From contig NZ_KZ679050.1 in assembly GCF_003024195.1 (NCBI RefSeq), positions 124,001 to 188,000 of the forward strand: a stretch of 64,000 nt of DNA, in the 5' to 3' direction. Position numbers and translations under genes: made by a program. The notes beneath the pieces are model-generated. The model did no database searches. It worked only from the letters and a program-made list of their open reading frames with translations, and was not told the DNA's origin. Source of the stretch: Streptomyces dioscori (lineage in GTDB: Bacteria > Actinomycetota > Actinomycetes > Streptomycetales > Streptomycetaceae). This document shows, in pieces, positions 1 to 8,815 of the stretch (position 1 is the first letter of the stretch; the number at the start of each line of letters is the position of its first letter).

Positions 1-2037
1 TTCGAGGCATTCGTACGATGCCGACGGGTCGAGCCCCCGCAGCCGCACCGGCAGGGACGGCTCGCCGTAGTGCTGGGCCTGGAGCCAGGCGAGGACGACG
101 ACCTCGCCGTCACGGACGTACTGGACGGCGCTCAGTCCGCCCTCCGGCGCCCGCAGCCGGTGAAGCTCACCGCCCTGCACGACGGGCCTGATCTCCTTGT
201 ACAGCTCCACCCAGGTCCGCGCCTCGGCCAGCTCCTCCTCGGTCCAGCGGGTGAGGTCACCGCCGACGCCGAGCACCCCGGCCATCGCGCTCACGAACCG
301 GAAGCGCAGCGAGCTGACACGTCCGTTGAGCTGCGCGTTCGGACTGTCGGTGACCCAGGCGGCCATGGCCCGCGCGGGATGCACCTGGCTGAAGCCGTGC
401 TGGATGGCGAGCCGGTCGAGCGGGTCCGTGTTGTCGGAGGTCCACACCTGGTCCGTACGGGCCATGATCCCTAGGTCGATCCGGCCGCCGCCGCCCGAGC
501 AGGACTCGAAGGCGACGCCCGGATGGGCCGCCCGCAGCCGGTCCAACAGCTTGTACAGGGCGTGCACATGGTCCACCCACAGCCGTTGCGGGTAGCCCTC
601 GCCGGGCCAGCCCGCGTCGGTGAAGGCGCGGTTGAAGTCCCACTTCACGTAGTCGATCGGCGCGCTGGAGAGGAGCGCGTCGAGCTGTTCCCACAGGTAT
701 TCCTGGACGTCCTCGCGGGCGAGGTTGAGGACGAGCTGATTGCGCAGTTCTGTCCGCTTTCGTCCCGGCTGGAACTGCACCCAGTCCGGGTGCGCGCGGT
801 ACAGCTCGCTGTCCGGGTTGACCATCTCGGGCTCCACCCAGATGCCGAACTGCATCCCCAGCCCGTGCACGTGGTCGCCCAGCGGCTTCAGGCCGCCCGG
901 GAAACGGTCCCGGTTGACCGTCCAGTCGCCGAGGCCGGCCCGGTCGCTGGTGCGCGCCCCGAACCAGCCGTCGTCGACCACGAACAGCTCGACACCGGCC
1001 TCGGCGGCCCGGCGGGCCAGCGCCCGCTGCTGCTCCTCGGAGATGTCGAACTCCGTGGCCTCCCAGGAGTTGTAGAGCACGGGCCGGTCCTGCTCGGCGT
1101 CCGGGATCACGTACGCGCGCTGGTACGCGTGCCAGGCGCGGCTCGCCCCGCCGAAGCCGCCGTCGCTCCACAGCCCCGCGAAGACGGGAGTGACGAAGGT
1201 CTCCCCCGGCTGCAGCCGCAGCAGGCCCGAGTCGTCGTACCCGGCCCCGCCGGTGATCTGCACGCGCGCGTCGGGCAGTTGGGCCACCGCGATCCGCCAG
1301 GTGCCCGACCAGGCGAGGGCGCAGCCGTAGACCTCGCCCAGCTCCTCGGTCGCCGTGCCGTCCGCGTCCAGGGCGACCCAGGGCAGGTGCTGGTGCCCGG
1401 TGTGCCCGCGCCGGCTGCCGATGATCTTCTCGCCGTACGTCAGCCCGGAGCGCACGAGACGGGACTCGGCGGCCCACCGTCCGTGCAGCTGGGACAGCCG
1501 CCAGCCGTCGCGCTGCGGCAGCGTCCAGGTCGCGGAGTCGGCGCGCAGCACCTCCAGGGCGGGTCCTTCGTTGGCGAGGGTCACCCAGCGCTCGATAACG
1601 TCGGTGCCGGCCCGCATCCGGTAGTGCAGGGTGATGCCGAGCCCGGAGTCGGAGAACCGCAGCCGCAGCTCGTCACCGCCGGCTCCCTCGGCCGCCTCCC
1701 CCTCGGCGGTCTCGCCGCCTTCGGTCTCCCCGCCGGCGGTCTCGTACCCCTCGAAGCGCCATTCGGTGCCGCGTCTCTCCGGCGTGCGGACCGACAGCGC
1801 GGGCCGTACGAAGCGGGGGCCGCCCTCGACCGGGTACTCCTCGTGGCCGTCGAGGGTCGCCTCGAACGCCCAGTACTCGGGACCCGGGCCCGCGGCGAGC
1901 GCCTCGGTGTCGGGGAGCGCGATCCTCGGGCCCCAGTGCAGATGAAGCAGCTCGTCCTCGTCACCGAGCCGCAGGCCGTAACTGCTCGTGGGTCCCGAAA
2001 GAAGCCACGTACGGCCGTCTGCGCCGATCTCTACCAT
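1..2037 (-). CDS. alpha-galactosidase, GH36 family (3' end outside window)
   Basis: The visible 679 codons encode a GH36 alpha-galactosidase, which removes alpha-1,6-linked galactose from raffinose-type oligosaccharides. An N-terminal beta-sandwich of roughly 300 residues precedes the catalytic barrel. The barrel has the motif YVKWDFNR with the family nucleophile Asp at about residue 467, and TSDNTD with the acid/base Asp at about residue 535. The ATG at 2037 is the first start in frame. No signal peptide is visible, so it is probably cytoplasmic. Residues 105-125 form a low-complexity Gly/Glu/Ala stretch, perhaps a surface loop. The frame is open to base 1 and family length suggests only a few tens of residues are missing. 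It is divergent from the phosphatase gene at 2206. Confidence 0.93.
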   Translation of the reverse strand, partial: MVEIGADGRTWLLSGPTSSYGLRLGDEDELLHLHWGPRIALPDTEALAAGPGPEYWAFEATLDGHEEYPVEGGPRFVRPALSVRTPERRGTEWRFEGYETAGGETEGGETAEGEAAEGAGGDELRLRFSDSGLGITLHYRMRAGTDVIERWVTLANEGPALEVLRADSATWTLPQRDGWRLSQLHGRWAAESRLVRSGLTYGEKIIGSRRGHTGHQHLPWVALDADGTATEELGEVYGCALAWSGTWRIAVAQLPDARVQITGGAGYDDSGLLRLQPGETFVTPVFAGLWSDGGFGGASRAWHAYQRAYVIPDAEQDRPVLYNSWEATEFDISEEQQRALARRAAEAGVELFVVDDGWFGARTSDRAGLGDWTVNRDRFPGGLKPLGDHVHGLGMQFGIWVEPEMVNPDSELYRAHPDWVQFQPGRKRTELRNQLVLNLAREDVQEYLWEQLDALLSSAPIDYVKWDFNRAFTDAGWPGEGYPQRLWVDHVHALYKLLDRLRAAHPGVAFESCSGGGGRIDLGIMARTDQVWTSDNTDPLDRLAIQHGFSQVHPARAMAAWVTDSPNAQLNGRVSSLRFRFVSAMAGVLGVGGDLTRWTEEELAEARTWVELYKEIRPVVQGGELHRLRAPEGGLSAVQYVRDGEVVVLAWLQAQHYGEPSLPVRLRGLDPSASYECLE

Positions 2038-2144
2038 CAAGCCCTCACATATTCGAACAGGCACGCTCAAGCCTCAACATCATCAGGGCCGACCTGCCCT
2101 TCGGGCAACGCCTGTGGACAACTCATTGGCCCACGAACCGATGT

Positions 2145-2160
2145 CGTATCGTCGGATACG
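2145..2160. promoter_or_regulatory. short inverted repeat upstream of the phosphatase gene
   Basis: The arms CGTATC and GATACG are separated by four bases. The repeat lies in the 168-bp gap between two divergent genes, 46 bp before the phosphatase start. It could be a regulator site. Nothing else distinctive was seen in this gap. Confidence 0.25.
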
Positions 2161-2205
2161 CACCTCGCCGACGAGCCGCGTCGGTGGCCGAGGGGAGGAG
2201 CCCCC

Positions 2206-3003
2206 GTGACGCAGCAGGTCCCGTCGACCGAGCCCGAGCTGACCGGCGTACGCAACTTCCGCGATGTGGGCGGCCTGCCGACGGTGGACGGCCGGCGGGT
2301 GGCGTACGGACGGCTGTTCCGCAGCGGCCACCTCGCGCACGCGACGGCGTCGGACGCCGCGTTCCTCGCCTCGCTGGGGCTGCACACGATCTTCGACTTC
2401 CGCAACGCGGCCGATCAGCGGCTGGAGGGCGCCGACGTCGAGCTGCCCGGAGTGCGCAATGTGAACCTGCCGCTGACGGACCCCGCCGACGGCGCCGAGT
2501 TCTGGAAGATGGTCCGCGACGGGAACCTGGACGAGCTGCGCGAGCTGCTCTCGGACGGCCGGGCGGCGAACCGCATGATCGCGTCCTACCGCACGATCAT
2601 CAAGGAGCGCACGGCCGAGCACCGCCAGGTGCTGCACGCGCTGGCCGAGGACAGCGTCCCGGCCCTGATGCACTGCGCGGCGGGCAAGGACCGGGCCGGT
2701 CTCTCCGTCGCCGTGACGCTCCTCGCGGTGGGCGTGGAGCGCGAGGCCATCGTGGCGGACTACCTGGAGTCGAACGCGGCGCACCGCCGCTACAAGGTGC
2801 ACCGCAGCAGCTCCGCCTCCTCGGCGTACACCCCCGAGGTGATGGAGCTGCTCAGCCCGCTGTTCGACGCCCGCGCCGAGTACCTGGCGGCGGCGTTCGA
2901 CACGATCGAGGAGACGTGGGGCGGGGTCGACGCGTACCTGGAGCAGGCGCTCGGTGTGACCCCCGAGATACGGGAGCGGCTGCGGCAGCGGTTCCTCGAC
3001 TGA
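2206..3003 (+). CDS. tyrosine-protein phosphatase (Y_phosphatase3 family)
   Basis: This encodes a 265-residue protein-tyrosine or dual-specificity phosphatase. The signature loop HCAAGKDRAG, with catalytic Cys at about residue 157 and phosphate-binding Arg at about 163, matches HCx5R. The N-terminal VRNFRDVGG and LFRSGHL motifs are typical of the bacterial family related to MptpB and LipA, some members of which also act on phosphoinositides. GTG at 2206 was chosen because AGGGGAGGAG lies just upstream. No signal peptide or membrane segment is visible. The substrate cannot be inferred from the neighbours. The next gene converges on it 21 bp downstream. Confidence 0.92.
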   Translation: MTQQVPSTEPELTGVRNFRDVGGLPTVDGRRVAYGRLFRSGHLAHATASDAAFLASLGLHTIFDFRNAADQRLEGADVELPGVRNVNLPLTDPADGAEFWKMVRDGNLDELRELLSDGRAANRMIASYRTIIKERTAEHRQVLHALAEDSVPALMHCAAGKDRAGLSVAVTLLAVGVEREAIVADYLESNAAHRRYKVHRSSSASSAYTPEVMELLSPLFDARAEYLAAAFDTIEETWGGVDAYLEQALGVTPEIRERLRQRFLD

Positions 3004-3024
3004 CCGGGCCGCCGCCCTCGTCCG

Positions 3025-3150
3025 CTACTGGTTCTGGGCCCCGAGCGTGAACAGCAGGTAGATGAAGGCGGCGAAGACGTGCCCGACCGCCACATAGATG
3101 ATGAGCCGAACCCACAGCGCGCGCGGGAACTTCTCCTCGATGTCCTTCAT
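3025..3150 (-). CDS. small membrane protein, DUF6126-like
   Basis: A 41-residue protein has a charged N-terminus (MKDIEEKFPRALW) followed by one hydrophobic helix of about 22 residues. Its ATG overlaps the stop of the preceding XRE gene as TGATG, so the two are translationally coupled. I recall short Streptomyces proteins of this type next to XRE-cupin regulators, catalogued as DUF6126, but did not verify the family by search. The function is unknown. The coupling suggests it acts with, or modulates, the regulator at the membrane. Confidence 0.75.
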   Translation of the reverse strand: MKDIEEKFPRALWVRLIIYVAVGHVFAAFIYLLFTLGAQNQ

Positions 3151-3761
3151 CAGGATTCTCCTGGGGTCGTCGTGGTCGTCGTCGGTCCGAGACACAGGGC
3201 GGCCGTCGGACTCTGCAGCAGGGTGTGTACGAAGAGGAGTTCGGCCCCGTCCTGGTCCGCGGCGGCGATCCGGTGCGGGGTCAGCGAGTCGAAGTGGGCG
3301 CTGTCGCCGGGTTCGAGGACGTGTGCGGTGTCTCCGAGGCGCAGGCGCAGCCGTCCCTGGAGGACGTACAGCCACTCCTCGCCGGGGTGGACCCGCACGA
3401 TGTCGCCCTGCGCTCCGTAGGGGACGTGCACGCGCAGGGACTGCATGCCGCGTCCGGCGGCGCCGGCCTGCCAGTACGTCCAGCCGCCGGCCTTCGTGGG
3501 CTCCATGTCGGCGGAGCGCATGACGGCGTCCCGCTCGGTGACCGTCTCACCGAGCAGGTCGGAGACGGTGGTGCCGTAGATGCGGGCGAGGGCGAGCAGC
3601 ATCGGCAGGGAGGGCTGGCGCTGGCCGGTCTCCAACCGGGAGAGATGCGCGGGGGAGAGTCCGGCTGCCGCCGCCGCGGACTCCAGGGTGAGGGTTGCGC
3701 GGCGGCGCAGGGCGCGTAGCTGGGGGGCGACGGTGGGGTGCGTACCCTTGTCAGGGTTCAT
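3150..3761 (-). CDS. XRE-family transcriptional regulator with C-terminal cupin
   Basis: This 203-residue protein has an N-terminal XRE helix-turn-helix (about residues 15-70, including AAAAGLSPAHLSRLETGQRQ). A cupin ligand-binding domain follows (about 110-190, with VHPGEEWLYVLQGRLRLRLG and LEPGDSAHFDS). Regulators of this build usually sense a small metabolite through the cupin. Two palindromes with TTGCC/GGCAA arms lie 21-55 bp upstream of the start, as expected for autoregulation. The only co-transcribed gene visible is the small membrane protein downstream. The C-terminus carries a run of threonines. Confidence 0.9.
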   Translation of the reverse strand: MNPDKGTHPTVAPQLRALRRRATLTLESAAAAAGLSPAHLSRLETGQRQPSLPMLLALARIYGTTVSDLLGETVTERDAVMRSADMEPTKAGGWTYWQAGAAGRGMQSLRVHVPYGAQGDIVRVHPGEEWLYVLQGRLRLRLGDTAHVLEPGDSAHFDSLTPHRIAAADQDGAELLFVHTLLQSPTAALCLGPTTTTTTPGES

Positions 3762-3781
3762 GTGTCCATTGAGCCGCAGCC

Positions 3782-3816
3782 TTGCCTCAGAGGCAAATAA
3801 CTTGCCCGAGAGGCAA
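3782..3816 (-). promoter_or_regulatory. twin palindromic operator for the XRE regulator
   Basis: Two 15-bp inverted repeats, TTGCCTCAGAGGCAA (3782-3796, perfect) and TTGCCCGAGAGGCAA (3802-3816), have centres exactly 20 bp apart, about two helical turns. They lie immediately upstream of the XRE gene. This is the layout expected for two regulator dimers bound on one face of the DNA. Confidence 0.7.
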
Positions 3817-3842
3817 AAGGTGCGGGTGCGCTGTGGCTGGCC

Positions 3843-3945
3843 GCGCAGTTCCCCGCGCCCCTCAAAGACAAAAGATTGCGCCGTTCCCCGCGCCCCTGAG
3901 GGGGCGAGGGCGCAGCCGAGCCCTTAGGGGCGCGGGGAACGGCGC
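3843..3945. repeat. dispersed GC-rich element, three copies; likely terminator
   Basis: Copies of the 20-bp element lie at 3843-3862 and 3878-3897 (direct) and 3926-3945 (inverted). The last two can pair into a 20-bp stem. They lie just after the last gene of the hopanoid operon and before the XRE promoter, so transcription termination is the likely role. The rest of the 240-bp gap holds the XRE operators. Confidence 0.7.
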
Positions 3946-4001
3946 GAACGGCCCCCACCGGCCCGCGGGGGCACCGCCACGGTAAGGCCCCGCGGCGCCG
4001 C

Positions 4002-5399
4002 CTACCGGTTCGCTACCGCCTGTTTCACCAACGTCCTGCCGAAGTCCCACATCAGCCCACCCCCACTGTGCGCGTCATCCATCACGGCGGTGAACGCGTC
4101 CACGAACCGGTCCACGTCCCGCTCACCGATCACCAGCGGCGGAATCAGCTTGATCACCTCCAGGTGGTCACCGGAGACCTGCGTGAGGATCCGGTGCCGC
4201 TGCAGCAGCGGCACCACCACCATCTGCGCGAACAAGCCCTTGCGCGCGGCCTGCAGCATCGCCCAGCGACTGCGCAGCTTCAGCGAGGCGGGCCGCCCGA
4301 ACTCGATGCCGATCATCAGCCCCCGTCCGCGTACGTCGCTCAGCAGCTCGTACCGGTCGACGAGCGCCGTGAGCCGGGACTTCAGCCGCTCCCCCGTGGC
4401 GCGGGCGTTCGCCACGATCTGCTCGTTCTCCATGACCGACAGCACGGCGAGCCCGGCCGCCATGGCCTGCGCGTTGGATCCGAAGCTCGCGGAGTGCACG
4501 AGGACCCGGTCCATGGACGAGTAGACCTTCTTGAAGATCCAGTCCTTGCCGAGGGTGGCGCTCACGGGCACGTAACCGCCCGACAGCGCCTTCGCCACAC
4601 AGACCAGGTCAGGCTCGACCCCGTCCTCGTGCTGGTAGGCGTAGAAGTCCCCGGTCCGGCCGAGCCCGGTCTGCACCTCGTCCGCGATGAGCAGCGCCTT
4701 GTGTTTGTGCAGCAGCTCCTGGGCGTCGCGCAGATAGCCGGGCGGCGACTCGTGCACGCCCTTGCCCTGAATGGGTTCGACGATCAGCGCGGCGACGTCG
4801 CCCTTCTTCAGCTCCACCTCCAGGGCGTCGAGGTCGCCGAGCGGGACCGCCGTGTCGGGCAGCAGCGGGGCGAAGCCGTCGCGGAAGCCGTCCTCGCCGT
4901 TGACGGACAGGGACCCGGTGGTCAGACCGTGGAAGGCGTGTGCGCAGTACAGGACGCGCGGCCTGCCGGTGGCGTAGCGGGCGAACTTCAGCGCGGTCTC
5001 GACGGCCTCCGTTCCGCTGTTGCCGAAGAACACCCGGTCCAGGTGCGGGCTGTGCGTCAGCAGCTTCTCCGCGAGCAGTCCTGGCAGGGGCTGGCAGTCG
5101 AAGCGGGTGAGGTCGGCGAGCTGGGCGTCGAGGACGTCGTGCAGTGCCTTGCGGACGACGGGGTGATGGCGGCCGAGGCCCATCACCCCGAACCCGGCGA
5201 GCATGTCCAGGTAGTCGTTGTCGTCCGCGTCCCAGAAGTGGGCGCCCTCGGCCCGTTCGTAGACCTTGTCGAAGCCGATGGTGCGCAGCATGCGCGGCAG
5301 CTGGTGGTTCAGGTACTTGGCGTGCAGCTCGTAGCGCTCCGCCCCGCGCCCGGCGATGAGGCTGCCGAGGTCGAACTCCTGGGACTTGCTGGTGGTCAT
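4002..5399 (-). CDS. hpnO: class III aminotransferase, probable aminobacteriohopanetriol synthase (HpnO-like)
   Basis: A 465-residue PLP-dependent class III aminotransferase. The family pattern LIADEVQTGLGRTG and the PLP-lysine region CVAKALSGGYVPVS are both present. The ATG overlaps the dxs stop as ATGA, so it is the last gene of the hopanoid operon. By position and family it is expected to transaminate an oxidised bacteriohopane intermediate to 35-aminobacteriohopanetriol, the amino-hopanoid known from Streptomyces. The reaction is inferred from context, since class III aminotransferases with other substrates look similar. The protein is probably soluble. Confidence 0.8.
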   Translation of the reverse strand: MTTSKSQEFDLGSLIAGRGAERYELHAKYLNHQLPRMLRTIGFDKVYERAEGAHFWDADDNDYLDMLAGFGVMGLGRHHPVVRKALHDVLDAQLADLTRFDCQPLPGLLAEKLLTHSPHLDRVFFGNSGTEAVETALKFARYATGRPRVLYCAHAFHGLTTGSLSVNGEDGFRDGFAPLLPDTAVPLGDLDALEVELKKGDVAALIVEPIQGKGVHESPPGYLRDAQELLHKHKALLIADEVQTGLGRTGDFYAYQHEDGVEPDLVCVAKALSGGYVPVSATLGKDWIFKKVYSSMDRVLVHSASFGSNAQAMAAGLAVLSVMENEQIVANARATGERLKSRLTALVDRYELLSDVRGRGLMIGIEFGRPASLKLRSRWAMLQAARKGLFAQMVVVPLLQRHRILTQVSGDHLEVIKLIPPLVIGERDVDRFVDAFTAVMDDAHSGGGLMWDFGRTLVKQAVANR

Positions 5400-7600
5400 T
5401 CCGGCTTCTCCTTGGACACACGCGTCTGTGCGGCCGGCTTGCCGACGGCACCCTGTTTCCCGGTCCCCCGCTTCCCGCCGGCCTCACCCTTCCCGTCGGC
5501 CTCGCCCTCCCCGCCGGCACCCTGCTTCCCGGCGGCGCGCCGCCCGGCGCCCGGTGCCCTCCGCGCGCGTTTCGCCGCGGCCCGCCCGTCGGAGGTCGGC
5601 GCCGCGCCCGTGCCGACGCGCCGCCCGGACCGTCCGACGGCGGGACCGCTGCCCGGGGATGCGTCCCGGTGGTCGGCCTCCCGCCTCCCGGCCGCCTCGG
5701 CCACGCCGCCCGCCTCGGCCGGCCCGTCGGCCTCCCGTACGGCCAGGCTCGCGCTGATCCGGCTCGCGATCTCGACGGGGGTCAGCCCGATGTCCGCCAG
5801 CACTTCGCCCCGCTTGGCGTGCGCGAGGAACTGTTCGGGGATGCCGAACCTCCGTACCGGCACATCGACTTCGGCGTCCCCGAGGGCGAGCGCGACCGCC
5901 GCGCCCACTCCGGCGGCCCGGCTGTTGTCCTCCACGACCGCGACCAGCCGGTGCCCGGCGGCGAGGCCGGGCAGCGCGGGGTCGACGGGTTTGACCCAGC
6001 GCGGGTCCACCACCGTGCAGCCGATGCCCCGGGCCTCCAGAAGTTCGGCCGCGTGGAGGCACACCGGTGCCATCACGCCGACGGCGACGAGCAGCACGTC
6101 GGACCGCTCGCCCCGGTGCAGCACGTCCACTCCGCCGACCCGGTCGACCGCCGGGACCTCGGGCCCCACCGACTCCTTGGGGAAGCGGATCAGCGTGGGG
6201 GCGTCGTCCACGGCGACGGCCTCGCGCAGCTGGGCCCGGAGCTGGTCGGCGTCGCGCGGCGCGGCGATCCTGAGTCCGGGTACGACCTGGAGGATGGACA
6301 GGTCCCACATGCCGTTGTGGGAGGCACCGTCGACGCCGGTGATCCCGGCCCGGTCCAGCACGAAGGTCACGCCGCAGCGGTGCAGCGCGACATCCATGAG
6401 GAGCTGGTCGAAGGCCCGGTTGAGGAAGGTCGCGTACACGGCGACGACCGGATGCAGCCCGCCGGTCGCGAGGCCGGCCGCGGACACGGCGGCGTGCTGC
6501 TCGGCGATGCCGACGTCCCACACCCGGTCGGGGAACTTCTCGGCGAACTTCGCGAGCCCGACGGGGTGCAGCATGGCCGCCGTGATCGCCACGACGTCCT
6601 CGCGTTCCTCGCCGATGCGCACGATCTCGTCGCCGAACACCGAGGTCCAGGACGGGCCGTTGGAGGGGGCCAGGGGCTCGCAGGTGAGCGGGTCCATGAC
6701 GCCGACCGTGTGGAAGCGGTCCTCCTCGTGCGCGAGCGCGGGCTCGTAACCGCGTCCCTTCTCGGTCAGGCAGTGGATGAGTACGGGCCCGTGGAAGCGT
6801 TTCGCGCGCCGCAGCGCCGACTCGACCGCGCCCGTGTCGTGCCCGTCGATCGGCCCGACGTACTTCAGGCCCAGGTCCTCGAACATGCCCTGTGGGGCGA
6901 ACGCGTCCTTGAAGCCCTTCTTCGCGCCGTGCAGCGACTCGTAGAGCGTGCCGCCGACGACGGGGGTGCGCAGCAGGACGTCCTTGCCCCAGGCCAGCAC
7001 CTTCTCGTAGCTGTCGGTGGTGCGCAGGGTCGCCAGGTGGTTGGCGAGGCCGCCGATGGTCGGCGAGTACGAGCGTTCGTTGTCGTTGACGACGATGATG
7101 AGCGGGCGGTCCTTGGCGGCGGCGATGTTGTTCAGCGCCTCCCAGGCCATGCCGCCGGTGAGCGCGCCGTCGCCGATGACCGCGACGACGTGCCCCTTCG
7201 CCCCCTGCACCTGGCGGGCCTTGGCGAGCCCGTCGGCCCAGCCGAGCGCGGTGGACGCGTGGCTGTTCTCGATGATGTCGTGCTCGGACTCCTCGCGCGA
7301 GGGGTAGCCGGAGAGGCCGCCCTTGCTGCGCAGTTTGGAGAAGTCCTGACGTCCGGTCAGCAGCTTGTGCACATAGCTCTGGTGGCCGGTGTCCCACAGG
7401 ATGCGGTCGGTCGGTGACTCGAAGACCCGGTGGAGCGCGATGGACAGTTCCACCACCCCCAGGTTGGGTCCCAGGTGTCCGCCGGTCCTGGCGACCGCGT
7501 GCACCAGGAACTCCCGGATCTCCTCGGCCACTTGGCCTATCTGGGTCTCGGACAGCGCCTTCAGGTCGCGTGGTCCCCGGATGGTCTCCAGAATCGTCAC
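5396..7600 (-). CDS. dxs: 1-deoxy-D-xylulose-5-phosphate synthase with long C-terminal tail
   Basis: Dxs condenses pyruvate and glyceraldehyde 3-phosphate, the first step of the MEP isoprenoid pathway. The ThDP-binding motif GDGALTGGMAWEALNN has its Asp at about residue 144. HLGPNLGVVELSIALH and the transketolase-like second half (SHNGMWDL) are intact. The GTG at 7600 follows GAGAGGGGG. The protein is 734 residues, about 90 longer than usual: after about residue 640 comes a disordered tail rich in Gly, Ala, Arg and Lys, including repeated GKQGA/GEG units. It lies 29 bp after ispG and overlaps the aminotransferase by 4 bp. It is presumably a second, pathway-dedicated copy beside a housekeeping dxs elsewhere. 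Confidence 0.95.
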   Translation of the reverse strand: MTILETIRGPRDLKALSETQIGQVAEEIREFLVHAVARTGGHLGPNLGVVELSIALHRVFESPTDRILWDTGHQSYVHKLLTGRQDFSKLRSKGGLSGYPSREESEHDIIENSHASTALGWADGLAKARQVQGAKGHVVAVIGDGALTGGMAWEALNNIAAAKDRPLIIVVNDNERSYSPTIGGLANHLATLRTTDSYEKVLAWGKDVLLRTPVVGGTLYESLHGAKKGFKDAFAPQGMFEDLGLKYVGPIDGHDTGAVESALRRAKRFHGPVLIHCLTEKGRGYEPALAHEEDRFHTVGVMDPLTCEPLAPSNGPSWTSVFGDEIVRIGEEREDVVAITAAMLHPVGLAKFAEKFPDRVWDVGIAEQHAAVSAAGLATGGLHPVVAVYATFLNRAFDQLLMDVALHRCGVTFVLDRAGITGVDGASHNGMWDLSILQVVPGLRIAAPRDADQLRAQLREAVAVDDAPTLIRFPKESVGPEVPAVDRVGGVDVLHRGERSDVLLVAVGVMAPVCLHAAELLEARGIGCTVVDPRWVKPVDPALPGLAAGHRLVAVVEDNSRAAGVGAAVALALGDAEVDVPVRRFGIPEQFLAHAKRGEVLADIGLTPVEIASRISASLAVREADGPAEAGGVAEAAGRREADHRDASPGSGPAVGRSGRRVGTGAAPTSDGRAAAKRARRAPGAGRRAAGKQGAGGEGEADGKGEAGGKRGTGKQGAVGKPAAQTRVSKEKPE

Positions 7601-7629
7601 GCTCGGCCCCCTCTCGGTCCGTTCTGCAG

Positions 7630-8811
7630 CTAACTCGCGGTGCCGGCGGGTTGCCCCGGCACCGTGACCTCCGGCTCGCCCGATGCGACGCCGTCCGCCT
7701 CCATCTGCTCGGCGATCTTCATCGCCTCGTCGATGAGGGTCTCCACGATCTTCGACTCGGGGACGGTCCTGATGACCTCGCCCCTGACGAAGATCTGTCC
7801 TTTGCCGTTGCCGGAGGCGACCCCCAGGTCCGCCTCCCGTGCTTCTCCCGGCCCGTTGACGACGCAGCCCATGACCGCGACGCGCAGGGGCACTTCCATG
7901 CCCTCCAGGCCGGCCGTGACCTCGTCGGCGAGCTTGTAGACGTCGACCTGGGCCCGCCCGCAGGACGGACAGGACACGATCTCCAGACGCCGCTGCCGCA
8001 GCCCCAGCGACTCCAGGATCTGGATGCCGACCTTGCACTCCTCGGCGGGCGGGGCGCTCAGGGACACCCGGATGGTGTCTCCGATGCCCTCGCCGAGCAG
8101 CGCCCCGAAGGCGACCGCGGACTTGATGGTCCCCTGGAAGGCGGGGCCCGCCTCGGTCACGCCGAGGTGCAGCGGGTAGTCGCACCGCGCCGCGAGCTGC
8201 CGGTAGGCGTTGACCATCACGACCGGGTCGTTGTGCTTGACCGAGATCTTGATGTCCCGGAAGCCGTGCTCCTCGAAGAGGGACGCCTCCCACAGCGCCG
8301 ACTCGACCAGCGCCTCGGGTGTGGCCTTGCCGTACTTCTGGAGCAGACGCCGGTCCAGCGAACCGGCGTTGACCCCGATGCGGATCGGCGTGCCGTGGTC
8401 GTGGGCGGCCCGCGCGATCTCCTTCACCTTGTCGTCGAACTGCTTGATGTTGCCGGGGTTGACCCGGACCGCCGCGCAGCCCGCCTCGATCGCGGCGAAC
8501 ACGTACTTCGGCTGGAAGTGGATGTCCGCGATCACCGGGATCTGCGACTTGCGCGCGATGGTGGCCAGCGCGTCCGCGTCGTCCTGCGTGGGGCAGGCGA
8601 CGCGGACGATCTGGCAGCCGGACGCGGTGAGTTCGGCGATCTGCTGCAGGGTGGCGCCGATGTCCGACGTACGCGTGGTCGTCATCGACTGCACCGAGAC
8701 GGGCGATCCGCCCCCGACCGCCACCGGTCCGACCTGGATCCGCCGTGAGACACGGCGTTCCGCGATCGGCCGGACCGGCACCTCGGGGAGGCCCAAGGAG
8801 ATGGCGGTCAT
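7630..8811 (-). CDS. ispG: 4-hydroxy-3-methylbut-2-enyl-diphosphate synthase (IspG/GcpE)
   Basis: A 393-residue [4Fe-4S] enzyme converts methylerythritol cyclodiphosphate to HMBPP late in the MEP pathway. Cluster-ligand regions VSCPSCGRAQVD and GCVVNGPGEA and the N-terminal VQSMTTTRTSD are present. The ATG at 8811 was chosen; the adjacent upstream GTG at 8814 is an alternative that adds one residue. The start lies 4 bp after the hpnH stop. Its place between hpnH and dxs points to extra C5-unit supply for hopanoids. Confidence 0.95.
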   Translation of the reverse strand: MTAISLGLPEVPVRPIAERRVSRRIQVGPVAVGGGSPVSVQSMTTTRTSDIGATLQQIAELTASGCQIVRVACPTQDDADALATIARKSQIPVIADIHFQPKYVFAAIEAGCAAVRVNPGNIKQFDDKVKEIARAAHDHGTPIRIGVNAGSLDRRLLQKYGKATPEALVESALWEASLFEEHGFRDIKISVKHNDPVVMVNAYRQLAARCDYPLHLGVTEAGPAFQGTIKSAVAFGALLGEGIGDTIRVSLSAPPAEECKVGIQILESLGLRQRRLEIVSCPSCGRAQVDVYKLADEVTAGLEGMEVPLRVAVMGCVVNGPGEAREADLGVASGNGKGQIFVRGEVIRTVPESKIVETLIDEAMKIAEQMEADGVASGEPEVTVPGQPAGTAS

Positions 8812-8815
8812 CACG

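Noticed and set aside
523..2205. Long plus-strand upstream extension of the phosphatase frame, antisense to the alpha-galactosidase
   Set aside because: The opposite strand carries clear GH36 motifs, and GTG at 2206 with a strong ribosome site starts the phosphatase.
4068..6749. An 893-codon plus-strand frame opposite dxs and the aminotransferase
   Set aside because: No recognisable domain; it mirrors the codon pattern of the real minus-strand genes.
7601..7629. Possible thiamine or other riboswitch before dxs
   Set aside because: The gap after ispG is only 29 bp and holds just the ribosome site.
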